Assembly (NCBI GenBank): GCA_905250125.1
Contig: CAJNOL010000255.1
Coordinates: 1 to 64,000 of the forward strand
Origin: Rotaria sordida
Lineage: Eukaryota; Rotifera; Eurotatoria; Philodinida; Philodinidae
Direction of reading: 5' to 3'
DNA: 64,000 bases
Shown here: one piece after another, positions 1 through 11,571 of the stretch
Position numbering within the stretch: the first letter of the stretch is position 1
Layout of the letters: every line of letters starts with the position of its first letter
Translations under genes and position numbers: made by a program
Notes under the pieces: model-generated
The model's database searches: none
What the model was told of the DNA's origin: nothing
The model's input: the letters and a program-made list of their open reading frames with translations, nothing else

Positions 1-2
1 GT

Positions 3-1723
3 TACGGAAGCGTTGATCAGAATAGAGATCGCCTAGCTCCGTTTGATATTGTCAATTTTCAACGTGATCAAATAGTTAGAATTGGTTCAATCATCATTGA
101 CGACCAAGTTAGCTATTTGCCACATATCAAAATCATATATACGGATGGTACTGAGACAAAACCACTGGATTTGCCGATTCGTCTTGTAGTCAAAATCTCT
201 CGCTCAACTCTAATGAGCATGATTGGAGGAAGTATTGCTTGCACGATGCTATGTCTTTCACTAATAACTTTCACATGCTATTTCAATAAACATCTTGTAA
301 TAAAAGCATCCAGTTCAATGTTTCTTGTTCTGATGCTAATGGATGTCACAAGTCTAGCAATATCAATTATTCCACATACATTAGAAGATTATGGCCAATC
401 GTTTCTAGTATGCATCAATGAGCTTTGGTTAGCCAATATTGGATATAGGTTGATCATTGAGACATTACTTGTAAGTTTCAATGAATTAATATTGTATTAC
501 GCTTCCTTTTTAAATTCTTTTAGAAAAAGGGAAAAAAGTCAAGAAAAGGTTAAAGGAAAAATTTTGAAAATGCTAATTTTCTATGGCGTAATTCGTTTTA
601 TCAAAAAAAAACAGATGGATGATTTTTTGAATCCAAACACGGATGAACAGTCCAATAGCTTTTGACTAAGGCTAGTAACCGATACGCTTAATGGAATCTA
701 ATAATCCTGAAAAAACATAAATACCTATATCCTACTTTAGTTCTAAAGGCATTAATTGGATCAACTTAAAACACACTATCAAGAGAGCTTCAATAGGATT
801 TGCTTCTAGAGGACTAACGTTTTGAGGTAGTTGCTGTAAGTATAATTCTTTCTATTACAGATATATTCGGAGGAGTTACTTTTTAGACCGAAGAAGTACG
901 TTGATAAGGTTATATCACTGATTCAGCTACTACCTTAGAAATTTCATTCTTTTTATGCTGAATGAGATTGTTGTCAACAAATTTGTGCTAATAATTCGTT
1001 TAATTTTCTAATTAGCTGAAAACATATCGTTTATCGAAAATATTTCACATGTCAAAAGTTATTGTGAAACATTATTTGAAGGATAACTATTTATTGATTA
1101 TACTATTCGGTTTAATTATACTTTCATCAGCAACGCTAACAGGTCTGTGTCGTGGTGATCCTTTTTATCTTCAACTGTCACCTTTCGATTCAATGAGTGA
1201 TTATCAGTATTGTACATCTAAATATCAACTGACCGTGTACGGTCCATTCGTTTTATCGACACGTTTTGCTTTATTGTTATTAACGACAATTTGTGCGTAC
1301 AAAATTCGAAAAGTTCCTGATTTATTTAATGAAGCGAGACAGGTAGTATTTACAGTTTATAATTTACTCTTTCTATCTATTACATTACCTGCAATTGATC
1401 TCACTATGGGTCGTGGAAAAAATTTGATAGTGATTGCTTATGGTATATGTACATTCATGATTTGCATTCTCACCGCCCTCATACTGTTCGTACCAAAACT
1501 GATATTGGTAATTAACGTGGATGAGCGCAAGAGATCTTCTAGTTCGACGTTTGTATTCAATGAAAATAATTCACCTCCATCTACTAGCAATGACTCTAGC
1601 ACTGGATCTTCAAACAAAACACATCACTATTGTGAACACCTCATCATAACACAAAGGAAAGGATCAATTCAAAGTTCGAATCACAATAACCTACGTCATT
1701 CATATTCATTACCATTGACTTAG
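3..1723 (+). CDS. Class C (GABA-B receptor-like) GPCR, 5'-partial, two visible exons
   Basis: Two open stretches join into one gene: exon 3-470 (open from the window edge) and exon 1016-1723, with a phase-0 intron 471-1015 (GTAAGT...TTAG). The join restores the end of TM3 as ETLL|LKTYRL, matching the class C pattern of leucines then K-T-Y/W-R. The first ~60 residues are the tail of the ligand-binding domain (G-S-V..NRDRLAPFDIVNFQ, then a short beta segment RIGSI), as in ANF_receptor domains. Seven hydrophobic segments follow, TM1 from about residue 72, TM3 ending about 160, then TM4-TM7. FNEA precedes TM6, typical of GABA-B-like receptors. The C-terminal tail is rich in Ser, Thr and Asn. In the family these plasma-membrane receptors signal through G proteins. 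The true start lies outside the window. The ligand is unknown. Confidence 0.85.
471..1015 (+). other. Intron of the class C GPCR gene
   Basis: A 545-bp intron, about ten times the common size in this window. Its first part stays open by chance (to 665), but that reading does not continue the receptor. A nearer AG at 522-523 would give a 53-bp intron with a stop soon after, so the distal acceptor at 1014-1015 is preferred. I see no gene or clear repeat inside. Confidence 0.7.
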
Positions 1724-2476
1724 CTCGAAAAACTTATTCGTGCTTACGAAATCATTTATAACGTCGAAATCCGAAATTGAGAGAAGCATTGATTCTCCTA
1801 ACTAACATCGAAAGTAAATATAGGGAACATAAAAATACCGAAAATACGAATGTCAAAAACAAGAATATCGAACGATACAAAATGTCGAAAGAAAACATTG
1901 ATGTTTGACCTCATTTTCACTTCGACATATTTATTTTCGACATTTGTCTAATTCAACATTTTTATATTCGACTTTTATCTAAGTATTTTTTCACCATTTT
2001 TATCTTTTGATATTTTTCCTTTTCGACCAAAAGTAGAAGCACCGAAACATTCATCTTCGCAAGACTAGATTATAAAGTAAAGATTTCAGTTTTTCACCTC
2101 TATTTCAAACTCTCTTGTTTTCAAAAATGATCGAGATAAAGAGTGTCTGCATTCTACATAATGAGCACTCAATCAAAAGATGCATCCAAAATAGAAAGTG
2201 TTGTACGAGATGGCTATCTCGAGAGTCACTACCCGTTTTCGACAATTTTTCGACATGCTCTTTTAAAGAATTACATCAAAAGAAGCTTAAATCTATCACC
2301 ATTGAAAACTCTAGAAAATCAGAGATTTTTCATAACTCAGATGTCGTATGGAAAAGTCAACGAATGAACAATCAAACAAATTCATATTCTTCGTCAGTTC
2401 ACTCGTTTCTTCTGCACCATAATCAAGCTACGTTTATTTTGCTATTCAAGAAAAATTCACATCTTGAACTACACAA
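1724..2476. other. Intergenic, AT-rich, with a TCGACA/TGTCGAA-rich patch
   Basis: No convincing gene. Between about 1790 and 2030 the words CGAAA, TCGAC and GACATTT recur, first mostly as CGAAAATA/GTCGAAA and then as their complements (TTCGACATTT), giving a weak imperfect inverted repeat. Reading frames of up to 131 codons at 2115-2510 lack domain signal and overlap each other. Confidence 0.4.
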
Positions 2477-2545
2477 GGATGTGGGTATGTGGGTGTGTGA
2501 GTGTAGTTGATAAGAAAAACCATAGCAACATACACCCACACTCCA
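2477..2545. repeat. Telomere-like G-block/C-block hairpin (T1)
   Basis: A G-rich block (ATGTGGGTATGTGGGTGTG, 2479-2497) is followed about 30 bp later by a C-rich block (ATACACCCACACTCC). The motif is close to TGTGGG. The two blocks can pair as a hairpin and are oriented head to head. Confidence 0.6.
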
Positions 2546-2698
2546 TAAACACTATTTCCAATATATTACTCGAAAAATAAACATAATTGATAACGAATAA
2601 TTGGAATTTCTTATCATTCTTTAAGAATTTTATTATTACATATTTTAAATAGCATATTAACAAAAACCAATAAAATTAAATAAGAAGCTCTTCTCGAT

Positions 2699-3064
2699 TC
2701 ATTGAACAATATAATCATGACCTATTTGACTAATAAATGAAAATAAAAATACAATCAAACTAAAGATAAACCAAATATAAATTCCATAGGCAAAGAAAAT
2801 ATAAATATTATCATTTTTGATTGAAATAAACAAACGAAAGCATAAATTATACAAAATTGTAATGAAAATAGTTTTAAATAAGCAGAAACAAATAAAATAA
2901 ATATCAAACTTATGATAACTTCTATGAACTATAATGACGATTGATAGATAGATTAAAAATTGCATCAAATATTTTATCCACGTCATATTACTATTGAAAA
3001 ATTGTAATAAAGTGTGTTTGCATCGATACCAACGATATCCTCGTTTCCATGGCCAATTGATCAT
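2699..3064 (-). CDS. Hypothetical small multi-span membrane protein
   Basis: A 121-codon frame beginning with ATG, with a basic and aromatic N-terminus (WPWKRGYRWYRCKH) followed by about four hydrophobic segments. It lies just downstream of the F-box gene's stop on the same strand. A splice-acceptor-like TTTATTCTTTAG lies about 18 nt upstream of the ATG, so it may be a last exon or trans-spliced. AT-rich DNA readily yields hydrophobic frames, so this could be chance. No family recognised. Confidence 0.25.
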   Translation of the reverse strand: MINWPWKRGYRWYRCKHTLLQFFNSNMTWIKYLMQFLIYLSIVIIVHRSYHKFDIYFICFCLFKTIFITILYNLCFRLFISIKNDNIYIFFAYGIYIWFIFSLIVFLFSFISQIGHDYIVQ

Positions 3065-3103
3065 TGACCAACGAGTCGATGGCTAAAGAATAAAATAAAC
3101 CTA

Positions 3104-6039
3104 TTAACAATCAATATTTAATACTTGATAAATGCTCACTTGTTCTTCAATATTCCAATGAATTGAAAACGGCAATTGAGTATTAATTAAATAATAAACT
3201 CGGCATGAAATATTATCATTTGTATGTTGTCGAAAGTGTTGAATAACAGACTTGGGATTTCGACAAAAATTCGCTTCTTTTCGAAAGAATGAACAATCAG
3301 CAGAAAACGATGCATTGGATAAATATTTAAATCCTTTCAATAAATGAAGCATCAATGTTAACGATTTAATACGAGGTGTAAACGTCAAATGTGCTATATG
3401 AGGAAACAGATAAAATAATTCTTCAATAATACAATCGATATTTTCATCATTAACGCGTATGTGAAGTGTACGAATGCGTTCAAATTGATAATGACTTAGT
3501 CGATCAACTGTATCAATTGTCACACTATTTTTTATGGTTAATTCATGCAATTGAGGCATGTTATATTCGAGTGGTATAAATACTAATAAATGATCCAATG
3601 ATGGTACAATCAAATGTTCGATTTGATTCAAATCAATGACTGATTGAAGTCTCTTCAATGATATTGATAATTCGAGTGCGAGTGTTTTTATATGAGCTAA
3701 ATAATGATTATTATTAATATGAAATGAATTTACTGTAAATTTATTTAATTGTTCATAAATGAGCGAATTATTGGGTGCAGTTGAATGAAATTGTGATAGA
3801 TTACGTGAATCAATATGAACGGGAGCGAAATAAAGTAATGAAAAAAGGTATCCATTCTGATAAGCAACATACCAATGTTTTTCTTCAAGCCAAAATGAAG
3901 TAGAAAATGAATCAAGTGTTTTTTGAATATCAATATGTGATACATAGAACTGGAAAGAAAATGTTTTGAGGGATCTAACTAATACTTGCCAGAAATTACC
4001 ATCAGCAATATCACCTTTAATACTTGCTTTCAAGACCAAATATTTCAAATGAGACAAATTGAATAAGAGTGTTTCTATGTGATCTCTTGAAATGTGTCGA
4101 TCTATTAATCATAAATTAATCATATTTTTTTCTAAAATTATTATCTTGATGAAATAATTCTATGTATTCACATCTTTTTGACATTGATGAACATGAAATA
4201 GTCTCTAAAGAGTTTGGCCCATGGGCGTTTCCTTGTCAAATATTTTAAATGTATATGAAAGTAATGGAAAATACTTTTGTTAATGATTAAAAGAGAGATC
4301 ACTGTAAATATTTTTGAAGAGTAAACTTGATTATATTAGACTTTCCAATGTGTTTTCTTCACTATCAATCCTATTAGAAGATAAACTATTGTCTGTATGA
4401 TTTTCATATGAAGTCGAATGTACATTATTCCAGTAATGCGTTAAGTAAGACAGCTATGGTGCAATTATGAGATTTATCATCTTCGAACTTTTTAAGGTTG
4501 CAGAGTTGAAAAATCTATTTATCTTTAAGTTCACTCTTAAGAAGACTTAGTCTACTACTTTTTAATAGCAGCCACAAAATTCATTGGCGTTATTTTCATA
4601 GGCACGTAAAAATATTCGACATCGAAATACCCCATGGTTTAAACCTTTTTGAGGCTTTTCGTTGGCTGCCGAGGCAGTTTAATAGGACGCGAATAGATAG
4701 GAGTATTCTCTTTTCAGTAAAATACCAAGGATAATTCTGTTATTAACATTTATATTTATTAAAACACGATCTAAAAAGAATATTGAAGTATACATTAGAG
4801 CACTTTGGGTCCAAATTTTTTAGCATGAACTCGAGCCAGACCCCCATTCATAATATTTTTTATCCATCTTGATAGTTGATCCGAAAACTATGACACTCGT
4901 TTTTCATTCGGATAGATTCAACAATTAACACGCCTTATATGCTATTTTTTCAGAGCATCTTGATTGCGATCATATGAGAACATGGAGATAATTGACCGTT
5001 TTAAAATGAAGACTAATCCGATGGACTCTACTCACTACTATCATGAACTGTAGCATGCATAACCAAGAAGTCAAAGTCCACTGCAGGATTAGTATAATAG
5101 TTGTTCTTTACATTTATTTTATATCCGTTGCAATCTATTAAGCTTAAGATCTCTCATCTTCGACATGTGTTAAAAATAGATAAAGAAAATATTGATAAAT
5201 TCTCTCTTATAAAATACCAAGAGTTTCATTCTATACGACATTTTTATCCCGTAGACATAGGGCTAAGAGGATTTTATGATGAGTGTGTAACTATGGTCAT
5301 GCTTACTTTTGATTTCTAGATTAAGCCAAATGAGTTGATTGGATGGTAGGATTATGGTGGTATTTAATATATTCATATCAAAACTAATATCAAGTGATTG
5401 AAGTTGTGGTGAATTTTGAAAAATAGTTTCAAGTTCATTCACAAAACATTTACCAAGTTTCAATTGACGAAGATGTGGTAATGATTTAGATATTAATTCA
5501 GTTGAACTGTTTAAACTCAGACGATTTAGTTGTGGTAATATTTGTTCATAATTATTCGATAAAAAATATTTTAATTGATTAAATTTTTTTGAATAATCAT
5601 CATTCCTTGCCGGAAACTTATATCTAACACTTTCCATATTAAATGAAAGTGAACGCAATTGGCCAAGCTTATTTAAATTAGAAAAAATAGATTTTAATGA
5701 TTCGAATTCAATTTGAACCAATGTAAGGGATCGTAATTGAGTAAATTGTTCAATTCGAAAATACGAAAGGAAAATATCCGATTGAACAAGAGTATTATTA
5801 TCATCAGAAAGTCTAAGAGAAATAACTTGTTCTGGTAAAATACAATGACGAACACGATTGAAATCAGACTTCTGAATCAAGCTTAAGTCTAGTTGATACG
5901 CCGGATAAACGCACAATATGGCGTTCATATAATCACTAACGTCCGAAAAAATTAGAAGAATTTCATGTGCCGAAAAGTAGACGAATACATTATACAATAA
6001 CTCAGCAGGTAACAGATCTAACCAGCATTTGTATAACAT
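3104..6039 (-). CDS. F-box/LRR-like protein of bdelloid type, two exons
   Basis: Exon 1 is 6039-5307 and exon 2 is 4101-3104. The join uses GTAAGC/TAATAG and keeps frame, giving 576 codons. Residues ~5-45 (DLLPAELLYNVFVYFSAHEI) form an F-box-like N-terminus. Leucine-rich segments follow (LPHLRQLKLGKC, SPQLQSLDISF), then an LRR-like C-terminal region (HIETLLFNLSHLKYLVLKA spans the junction). F-box proteins usually act as substrate adaptors of SCF ubiquitin ligases; substrate unknown. Proteins of this layout form a large family in bdelloid rotifers as far as I recall. The gene looks intact: ATG start, single stop, no frameshift. The intron of 1205 bp is unusually long. Confidence 0.75.
4102..5306 (-). 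other. Large intron of the F-box gene
   Basis: 1205 bp between phase-compatible splice sites. No coding frame is convincing; a 72-codon plus-strand frame near 5101-5319 runs into antisense exon sequence and is a shadow. Size suggests an inserted element, but I could not identify terminal repeats. Confidence 0.5.
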
Positions 6040-7215
6040 GTTGGTGAAATAAATAAAATATTGATGAACTATTTTTCAAAATATAGTTTATAAGATTGTC
6101 AACGAAAACACATTAAAAAACATTCGAATGACTCTAGCTTATAAACGCGAAATGTGATATTGTTATCATCTTCAAATAAAACACTCTTTACACTTTTTTT
6201 TTCTTAGTTTTTTATCGTCGTGTTCACAGTCAAATACAGAAAAAAATTGTAAGCAGAACGCAAAAATGAAAAAATATTTTCTTTTCTACATGACTCACAC
6301 AATCTTATAATGAATCACATTTCATCATTATAGTGTAATGATTCAATTTGCTTATTCTTAATTCGTTTAGTTATTGGACAATATCAACATTCAAAATCAA
6401 CTTATTTATGTCAATGAAATAAAGACTTCTCTGTATTCATCCAATGATATTGTCATTAAAGAGCATGACCATCAATAAAACTTGCATTATTTGCAAAAAT
6501 GAAGTCCCATGTTATCTATTCAAAACAACTTAAGCCTAACAGTATAGACAAAAAATAATGGAACAGGAAAGAAGGAATGACTATCCCAGCTGTAAAAAGA
6601 TTTGATCATCATTTTAAAACCTGATAATACCAAGAGATAGCGCATAGATACATTCACAGTTGATTATTGATAAATCGACAGACGAAATGAACGGTGGAAA
6701 ATTTCAAACGTATATTTTTTTATTCGTTCTCTCCTTACTTCGAGTTTCTATATAGCAGCCATCCAATTTTGAGCACTCGTTTTTGACAACTCAAGAAAAA
6801 GAAACATTTGGGGAGATTCTTTCGAGTGCTTCAATAAAATTCAGCATAGCACAATAAAAGTTTCGTTTTCCGAGTGTAATTTTGATGACGTGAAACTTCT
6901 CCAGAAAATCGAAGTTTTATTCGATTACTTAAACAGAATTATTTATGTTTAACACATAGATGTCATAATACAATTACACTGAGTATCGAGAGCTAAACGT
7001 CAGAATACCCTATAGAGTAATCAAGTGAATTCAGTTTCACACCATACAATTTACGCCAAGGAGTAATGACATCATTAGCCATAAGTAAACTATATCTCTT
7101 TAACGTTGAGCAATTTGAGTAAATTTAGCGTAACGACCTCATTATCCCTTAAATAAACTATATATCTTAAAAGTTGAGAAATAATTCTTATGATTTATTT
7201 CGCGTCTGGTAATTT
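6040..7215. other. Intergenic, upstream of the F-box gene
   Basis: AT-rich with poly-A/T runs. No gene, clear promoter motif or strong repeat seen. Confidence 0.4.
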
Positions 7216-7229
7216 TCAATTATTTTTCT

Positions 7230-7385
7230 CGCTTGATTTGAACCAGAGAGCGACGGGACACGGGATTAATCCCGTCCCGTCCCAGGACGAGACGGAACGG
7301 AAAAGAAAAAAATAAGTAGGGTGGGACGGGACAGGACGTGGAACAAAAGGTGATGGGATGTGAAATAGACGGGGCTTAATGCTTC
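7230..7385. repeat. GC-rich inverted patch of GGGAC repeats
   Basis: An island in AT-rich DNA. The left side has CCCGTCCCGTCCC next to the palindrome CGGGATTAATCCCG. The right side has the complementary GGGTGGGACGGGACAGG. The G-rich strand carries several closely spaced GGG runs. Encoded frames are low complexity and not taken as genes. Confidence 0.6.
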
Positions 7386-7682
7386 TCCCACTTACTCTCG
7401 TCAATGGAACAAAAAGCAAAATAACCATCCATAAGGTGCATTACAAAAGTGACCGATTTTATATCGCAAGAGTAGAAGAATAATCGTCACAGGGACCGAC
7501 TCCTACGTAAACAGACATTGAATCAGAAAAAGAACAATAATGACAGTCAATTTATTTTGAATGAGATGAGCGATGACTGACAGATGAGACAATGATCATG
7601 ATATAATTCGTCTGACATAGAAAATGCAATATATATATATATCATTACGCACGTGTATGCTTTTTCATTCTGTATGCTTTAT

Positions 7683-7737
7683 AATATTAGTTTAAGACAG
7701 TAGTTCGCATTTCGAACTACTGTCTTAAATTAATATT
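7683..7737. repeat. Near-perfect 25-bp palindromic stem
   Basis: Arms 7683-7707 and 7713-7737 pair with one mismatch around a 5-nt loop (CATTT); the inner 17 bp (TTTAAGACAGTAGTTCG and its complement) is perfect. An (AT)n run and ACGCACGTGTATG lie about 30-50 bp upstream. Function unknown; it could be a MITE end, a structured RNA or a cruciform. Confidence 0.8.
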
Positions 7738-8514
7738 GTAAAGTAACTTTTTTTTGTTTTTTCTCATGTCGTTTTCATCTTATACGTATATCCATAGTTA
7801 AAGCGCTTTTTAATTCTTTTTTTTTTTGCATTCGTTAAAAGGTCAGAGTTTTAACCTTTCATAATATTTAGTTAATTAGATAAGTTAATATTAAATCAGT
7901 TTTTTAATCTTTCTTCTGCGAGGTAAGCAATGTCACATCTAAAAAAAGTTAGACTTTTAGTGGTTATTAATACACCGGAAAATTCATTGTAGGAACCCTT
8001 TTTTGAGAGATACTTGCTAGAATTATTTTTTGGATCGATTTCATTAAAGCTGCACATATGTATGTCATTCAGTTAGTATTTTTTATTTTAGATAATTGAA
8101 TTCGAAATATTTTTCTCGTTGCAAGAAGAGCCAATTGATTAAAACAATTAAACGATATTGATACATGCAATGTGGAGTATTGTGAAATGTTAACTTCTTT
8201 CCATAAATTGGAAGATTTTTTTTACAAATGAATCTTATCTCGTATCGAGTTTTAAAAATTATTGTAATCGAAGATTAAATAAATTAATATTATTTTGGTG
8301 TTTTATTATCACGTTTATGCATTGGTAAGTCCTGACGTTGCTAACTATAACTCTCGATTATGTTTGTATGTCATTGACGGTCTTGCGAAACAAAATTATT
8401 TGATAAAGAAAAATCTAATTATACTAACGTTAAACTGTATAGAATTCTTTAGGTGATTTAGGTAAATCTCTGTATATTTTTGAATCGATATTAAAGTCAA
8501 CTTCTTCAATTTAG
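7738..8514. other. Intergenic or intronic AT-rich DNA
   Basis: No convincing coding exon. A GTAAGT at about 8324 could be a donor for the acceptor at 8512-8514, but I could not establish an upstream coding exon. Confidence 0.3.
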
Positions 8515-8901
8515 TATCACACAAATACGATTATATAAAACCCATAAGAGAAGCATTCGACTTCGCAGAGCGTTATTTCAAAGAACAATTTACCGATTCT
8601 AACAATAAATTCAACTCAACTTGTGTCGAAATTTTAACAGCAGCTAAACTACTTGTTGAACTTGAATCATCATCATCCGTAAAAATTATTTTTGGCGAAG
8701 TACTGAATAGATCTATATTTTACTTTTTTTCAGAAATTTCTGTCATCAGACGAAGATCATCCATTAACCGATTTTGCATTTTTCGAACCAAACTCCCCGA
8801 AAGCAAAAGAGACGCATCTAAGCCTCATTTCGACATTTAATGGCGTATATAAACTTCAAATATCTACGGGTGGGTGTGGGTGTGAATGTTGTATTGCCTA
8901 A
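8515..8901 (+). pseudogene. Two-exon gene fragment truncated in a telomere-like hairpin
   Basis: Coding-like exons 8515-8678 and 8734-8901 are joined by a 55-bp phase-0 intron (GTAAAA...TTTTTTCAG). The first exon follows an acceptor TTCTTCAATTTAG and reads S-H-K-Y-D-Y-I-K-P then an acidic, helical stretch ending ELESSSS. The second begins KFLSSDEDHP and remains open to a TAA at 8899. Its last ~12 codons are encoded by the G-rich telomere-like block starting at ~8868, which is foreign to the rest of the protein. This suggests the original 3' end was lost. No start codon or family recognised. Confidence 0.45.
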
Positions 8902-8920
8902 TACAGCCACCCACACCCAC
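8868..8920. repeat. Telomere-like G-block/C-block hairpin (T2)
   Basis: GGGTGGGTGTGGGTGTG (8868-8884) and GCCACCCACACCCAC (8906-8920) are separated by about 20 bp and pair as a hairpin. This is the cleanest copy in the window. Sequence beyond the blocks keeps weak inverted similarity: AAAAGAGAC on the left is matched by its complement GTGTCTCTTTTT about 45 bp to the right. Confidence 0.75.
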
Positions 8921-9519
8921 TTTTGTGTGTTTGATAGCTTTTCAACGATTCGGATTGAAGTGTGTCTCTTTTTATCAGGAGAGAATAAGTATGTGATAGA
9001 TAGAAACACGAAAGAACACATATATGAATCAAAACAAAAAATTATTTCACGCTCGTGATAAATAAAAGTTTTCTAACTGAGTAACACACACTTGCTGTGC
9101 TTGGTTTTTTCGAATTTTTGATTACATGGTACTGGCTGATTCAATCAACAAGGTTAACAAATGTCGAACGTGCCAATGCCAAAAGCGATATATGAAAAAA
9201 GAAGAGGTCGAATATAATGAATATGGTAGAAAGAATGGCATAGTTGTGCTTGGTACATACTGATGTCAGTCAACAATATTTATTGAATATGGTATTTATA
9301 CTCAAAATACTTCTTATTCATTTCTCTTTAGAGTCTTTTCTCAATCATTTTCTAATCCTGTTTGAGTATTCATAAAAGACGAATACATTCACGAACACTC
9401 TCAAAATAGAGTATAATACCTTTAGCAGTTATATTGCCCGTCATAAATCCTAGAATCCATGAAGTTTTTAAGGGAATAACTATTAATCATCCATGTATCG
9501 ATATGTTTATTAGTTCCCT
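8921..9519. other. Intergenic
   Basis: No gene supported. A 72-codon frame across the hairpin (8840-9058) is a by-product of the repeat. Confidence 0.4.
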
Positions 9520-10030
9520 TCATTACTGTTACCAGTGAGTAGTTTGTATTTATTTAGAGGCCTGACGATGAAGTTGTCGTTACTGACCGGTAATATTATC
9601 GAGTAACGAAAAACTTGTCAGTTTCTCTTTTGACTCAAAGAAAATCTATTTTTCGAAAATAAAAATGTCTTGTAAAATTTGATTAGAAGTTTTCGAGGTC
9701 GAAGAATCTCAATCTATTGATGAATTATCGAAATTTGCGGTCTTGAAATTTTCATTCAGGAAAGACTATTTCTTGAAAATAACGATACCACACATTTTAA
9801 GAATCCCGCAATAGATTCAGATTCCTTAATCCCGACAACATTTGATCAAACTTTATACGAAATTCTTATTGCCGTAAACTAGGCTTTCTTTAAACCAAAA
9901 AAATGGAACTGACAAATTTTCTATTACCTGATAACATAACTGATCGATAACGGTAATTTCCTCCTTAGGCCTCCAATTAACTACAAACCACTTACCAGTA
10001 AATGGTAAGTGGAAGCAGAAGTAACAGTAA
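9520..10030. mobile_element. Fold-back (long inverted repeat) element A
   Basis: The left part from CATTACTGTTACCAGT pairs with the complement of the right part ending GAAGTAACAGTAAGCG. Shared words along the arms include AGTnnTTTGTA, AGGCCT, TGTCAGTT, AAAGAAA and AATCTATTG. Arms are ~230 bp each, imperfect, about 70-75% identical by eye. No coding capacity. Probably an old non-autonomous DNA element. Confidence 0.7.
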
Positions 10031-10224
10031 GCGTGACACTCCTAATCATGATATATCGAAGTCTTCTCCGAGGTGCTGCTTGATGAATATATTATACTGA
10101 AAAGATCAAAGCTTATTGTTTTTCTAGCATCTATATTGATGCCAAGTCCAACTGAAGTTCTTACTTTGTAATTGAAAAAGTGAAAAAACTGATATAATAT
10201 CACATGATGGTGCCATTACAATTT

Positions 10225-10330
10225 CTTATTCATAGTAAAAGTTATCGATCTCAAACTTTGTAGTTATCTAATATTTAGTTAGTGCAATAAATTGCTAAAG
10301 TTTCAAAGAGTTTGTTGTTCTTGAATGCAA
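10225..10330. repeat. Dispersed repeat shared with the TMEM19 intron fold-back
   Basis: The stretch with AAACTTTGTAGTTAT, preceded by a TATCGAT core, resembles 22495-22560 (GAAACTTTGTAGTTATTTAG) and the complement of 21335-21400. Confidence 0.5.
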
Positions 10331-11005
10331 GAGAAATGTGTTTTAAAATCGTTTCGGAACTTTTAAAACATCTCTTATATACAATAGTGGCCAAAATTAT
10401 AAGAACAAGAGTTTATTTTTAGTTTTCTAACTTTATTTTCGTCTTTTCATTTATTTCTTGAATTGATGTGCCTTCCCGTACATATGCGTTTTGTTCGGCT
10501 CTATACGAATATGAACTCGAAATTTTCTCAAAGTTTTTTGTTTTCATACAGCTACCTTTACTAAAAACAATTCTGTCTTTTTAACTAAAATGCTGAAGCA
10601 CGACTTGTTTCTCATAATCCATTGTGTCACACTAGAAGCTAAAATATTTTACACAATGAATTAATTTTTATTGCAGCTCCAATTCGAGACGGGGTGGAAC
10701 TGGAGCAACTCCCAAGGCATATCAAAAAGAAGGGGAGTCGTTTAAGGATGAAATCGTTCTCTTCTTGAAATTGATTTTTATATTTTCCCAATAATCAGTT
10801 TAGATGTCAGGAGTCGATTGCCCTTCGAGTTAAACCATTAGACTTCATGCTAGCTGTAGATGACTGACTGAAAACTCGATTTTATTTATCTCCGATAGGG
10901 TCATGGTACACAATGTTCATATGAAAAGTTTTTCTTGCGTCTGCTGCTCTTTCAACTTGAGTTATATATTAAATGAAAGCTCCTTCTGCTTGCTATCGAG
11001 TAGGG

Positions 11006-11050
11006 CGTGCGTGTGGGTGTGGATCTTATCTTCCACCTTACCCACACCCT
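11006..11050. repeat. Telomere-like G-block/C-block hairpin (T3) at fold-back apex
   Basis: GTGCGTGTGGGTGTGG (11007-11022) is followed by CCACCTTACCCACACCC about 12 bp later, exactly between the inner arms of fold-back B. Confidence 0.7.
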
Positions 11051-11463
11051 TAAGAAATAATAACATTTTTCTCATAATCTTATATACTACTCGATAGCGA
11101 ACAGCAGGAGTTTTCATTTAATATATGACTTAAGTGGAAAGAGCAAAAGACGGAAGAAAAAACTATTCATATAAACATTGTGTGTCATAATCCGATCGGA
11201 GATAGATAATATCGAGTTTTAAATTAGTCATTCACAGCTGACAGGAAATCAAACGGTTTAATTCGAACAGTAATCGATCTGTGAAATCTAAATTGATTAT
11301 AGCGAAAATATGGAAGTCAATTTCAAGAGTAGAACGGTTTCACCGCTTAACAACCACCATTCTTTTGAAAAACTACGTTTTACTCCTTTAATTTCTAGTT
11401 GATTTCAATTTTGAAGCCATTGTTTATAAGAGTAAACCCCCCGACACATTAGAAGACCCCCCA

Positions 11464-11563
11464 NNNNNNNNNNNNNNNNNNNNNNNNNNNNNNNNNNNNN
11501 NNNNNNNNNNNNNNNNNNNNNNNNNNNNNNNNNNNNNNNNNNNNNNNNNNNNNNNNNNNNNNN
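11464..11563. other. Assembly gap (100 N)
   Basis: A run of exactly 100 N, the usual placeholder for unknown size. It sits between CCCCCCGACAC-rich sequence and the start of fold-back C. Any frame read across it is artificial. Confidence 0.99.
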
Positions 11564-11571
11564 TATTACAA

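Noticed and set aside
471..665. In-frame continuation of the GPCR first exon to a stop at 665
   Set aside because: It follows a GTAAGT donor, loses receptor similarity at once, and splicing to 1016 restores the expected TM3-TM4 sequence.
2115..2510. 131-codon plus-strand frame
   Set aside because: No domain or hydrophobic pattern, overlaps another frame and ends inside the telomere-like hairpin.
10903..11097. 64-codon frame across the apex of fold-back B
   Set aside because: Its sequence is the palindrome arm and hairpin, so the open frame is a by-product.
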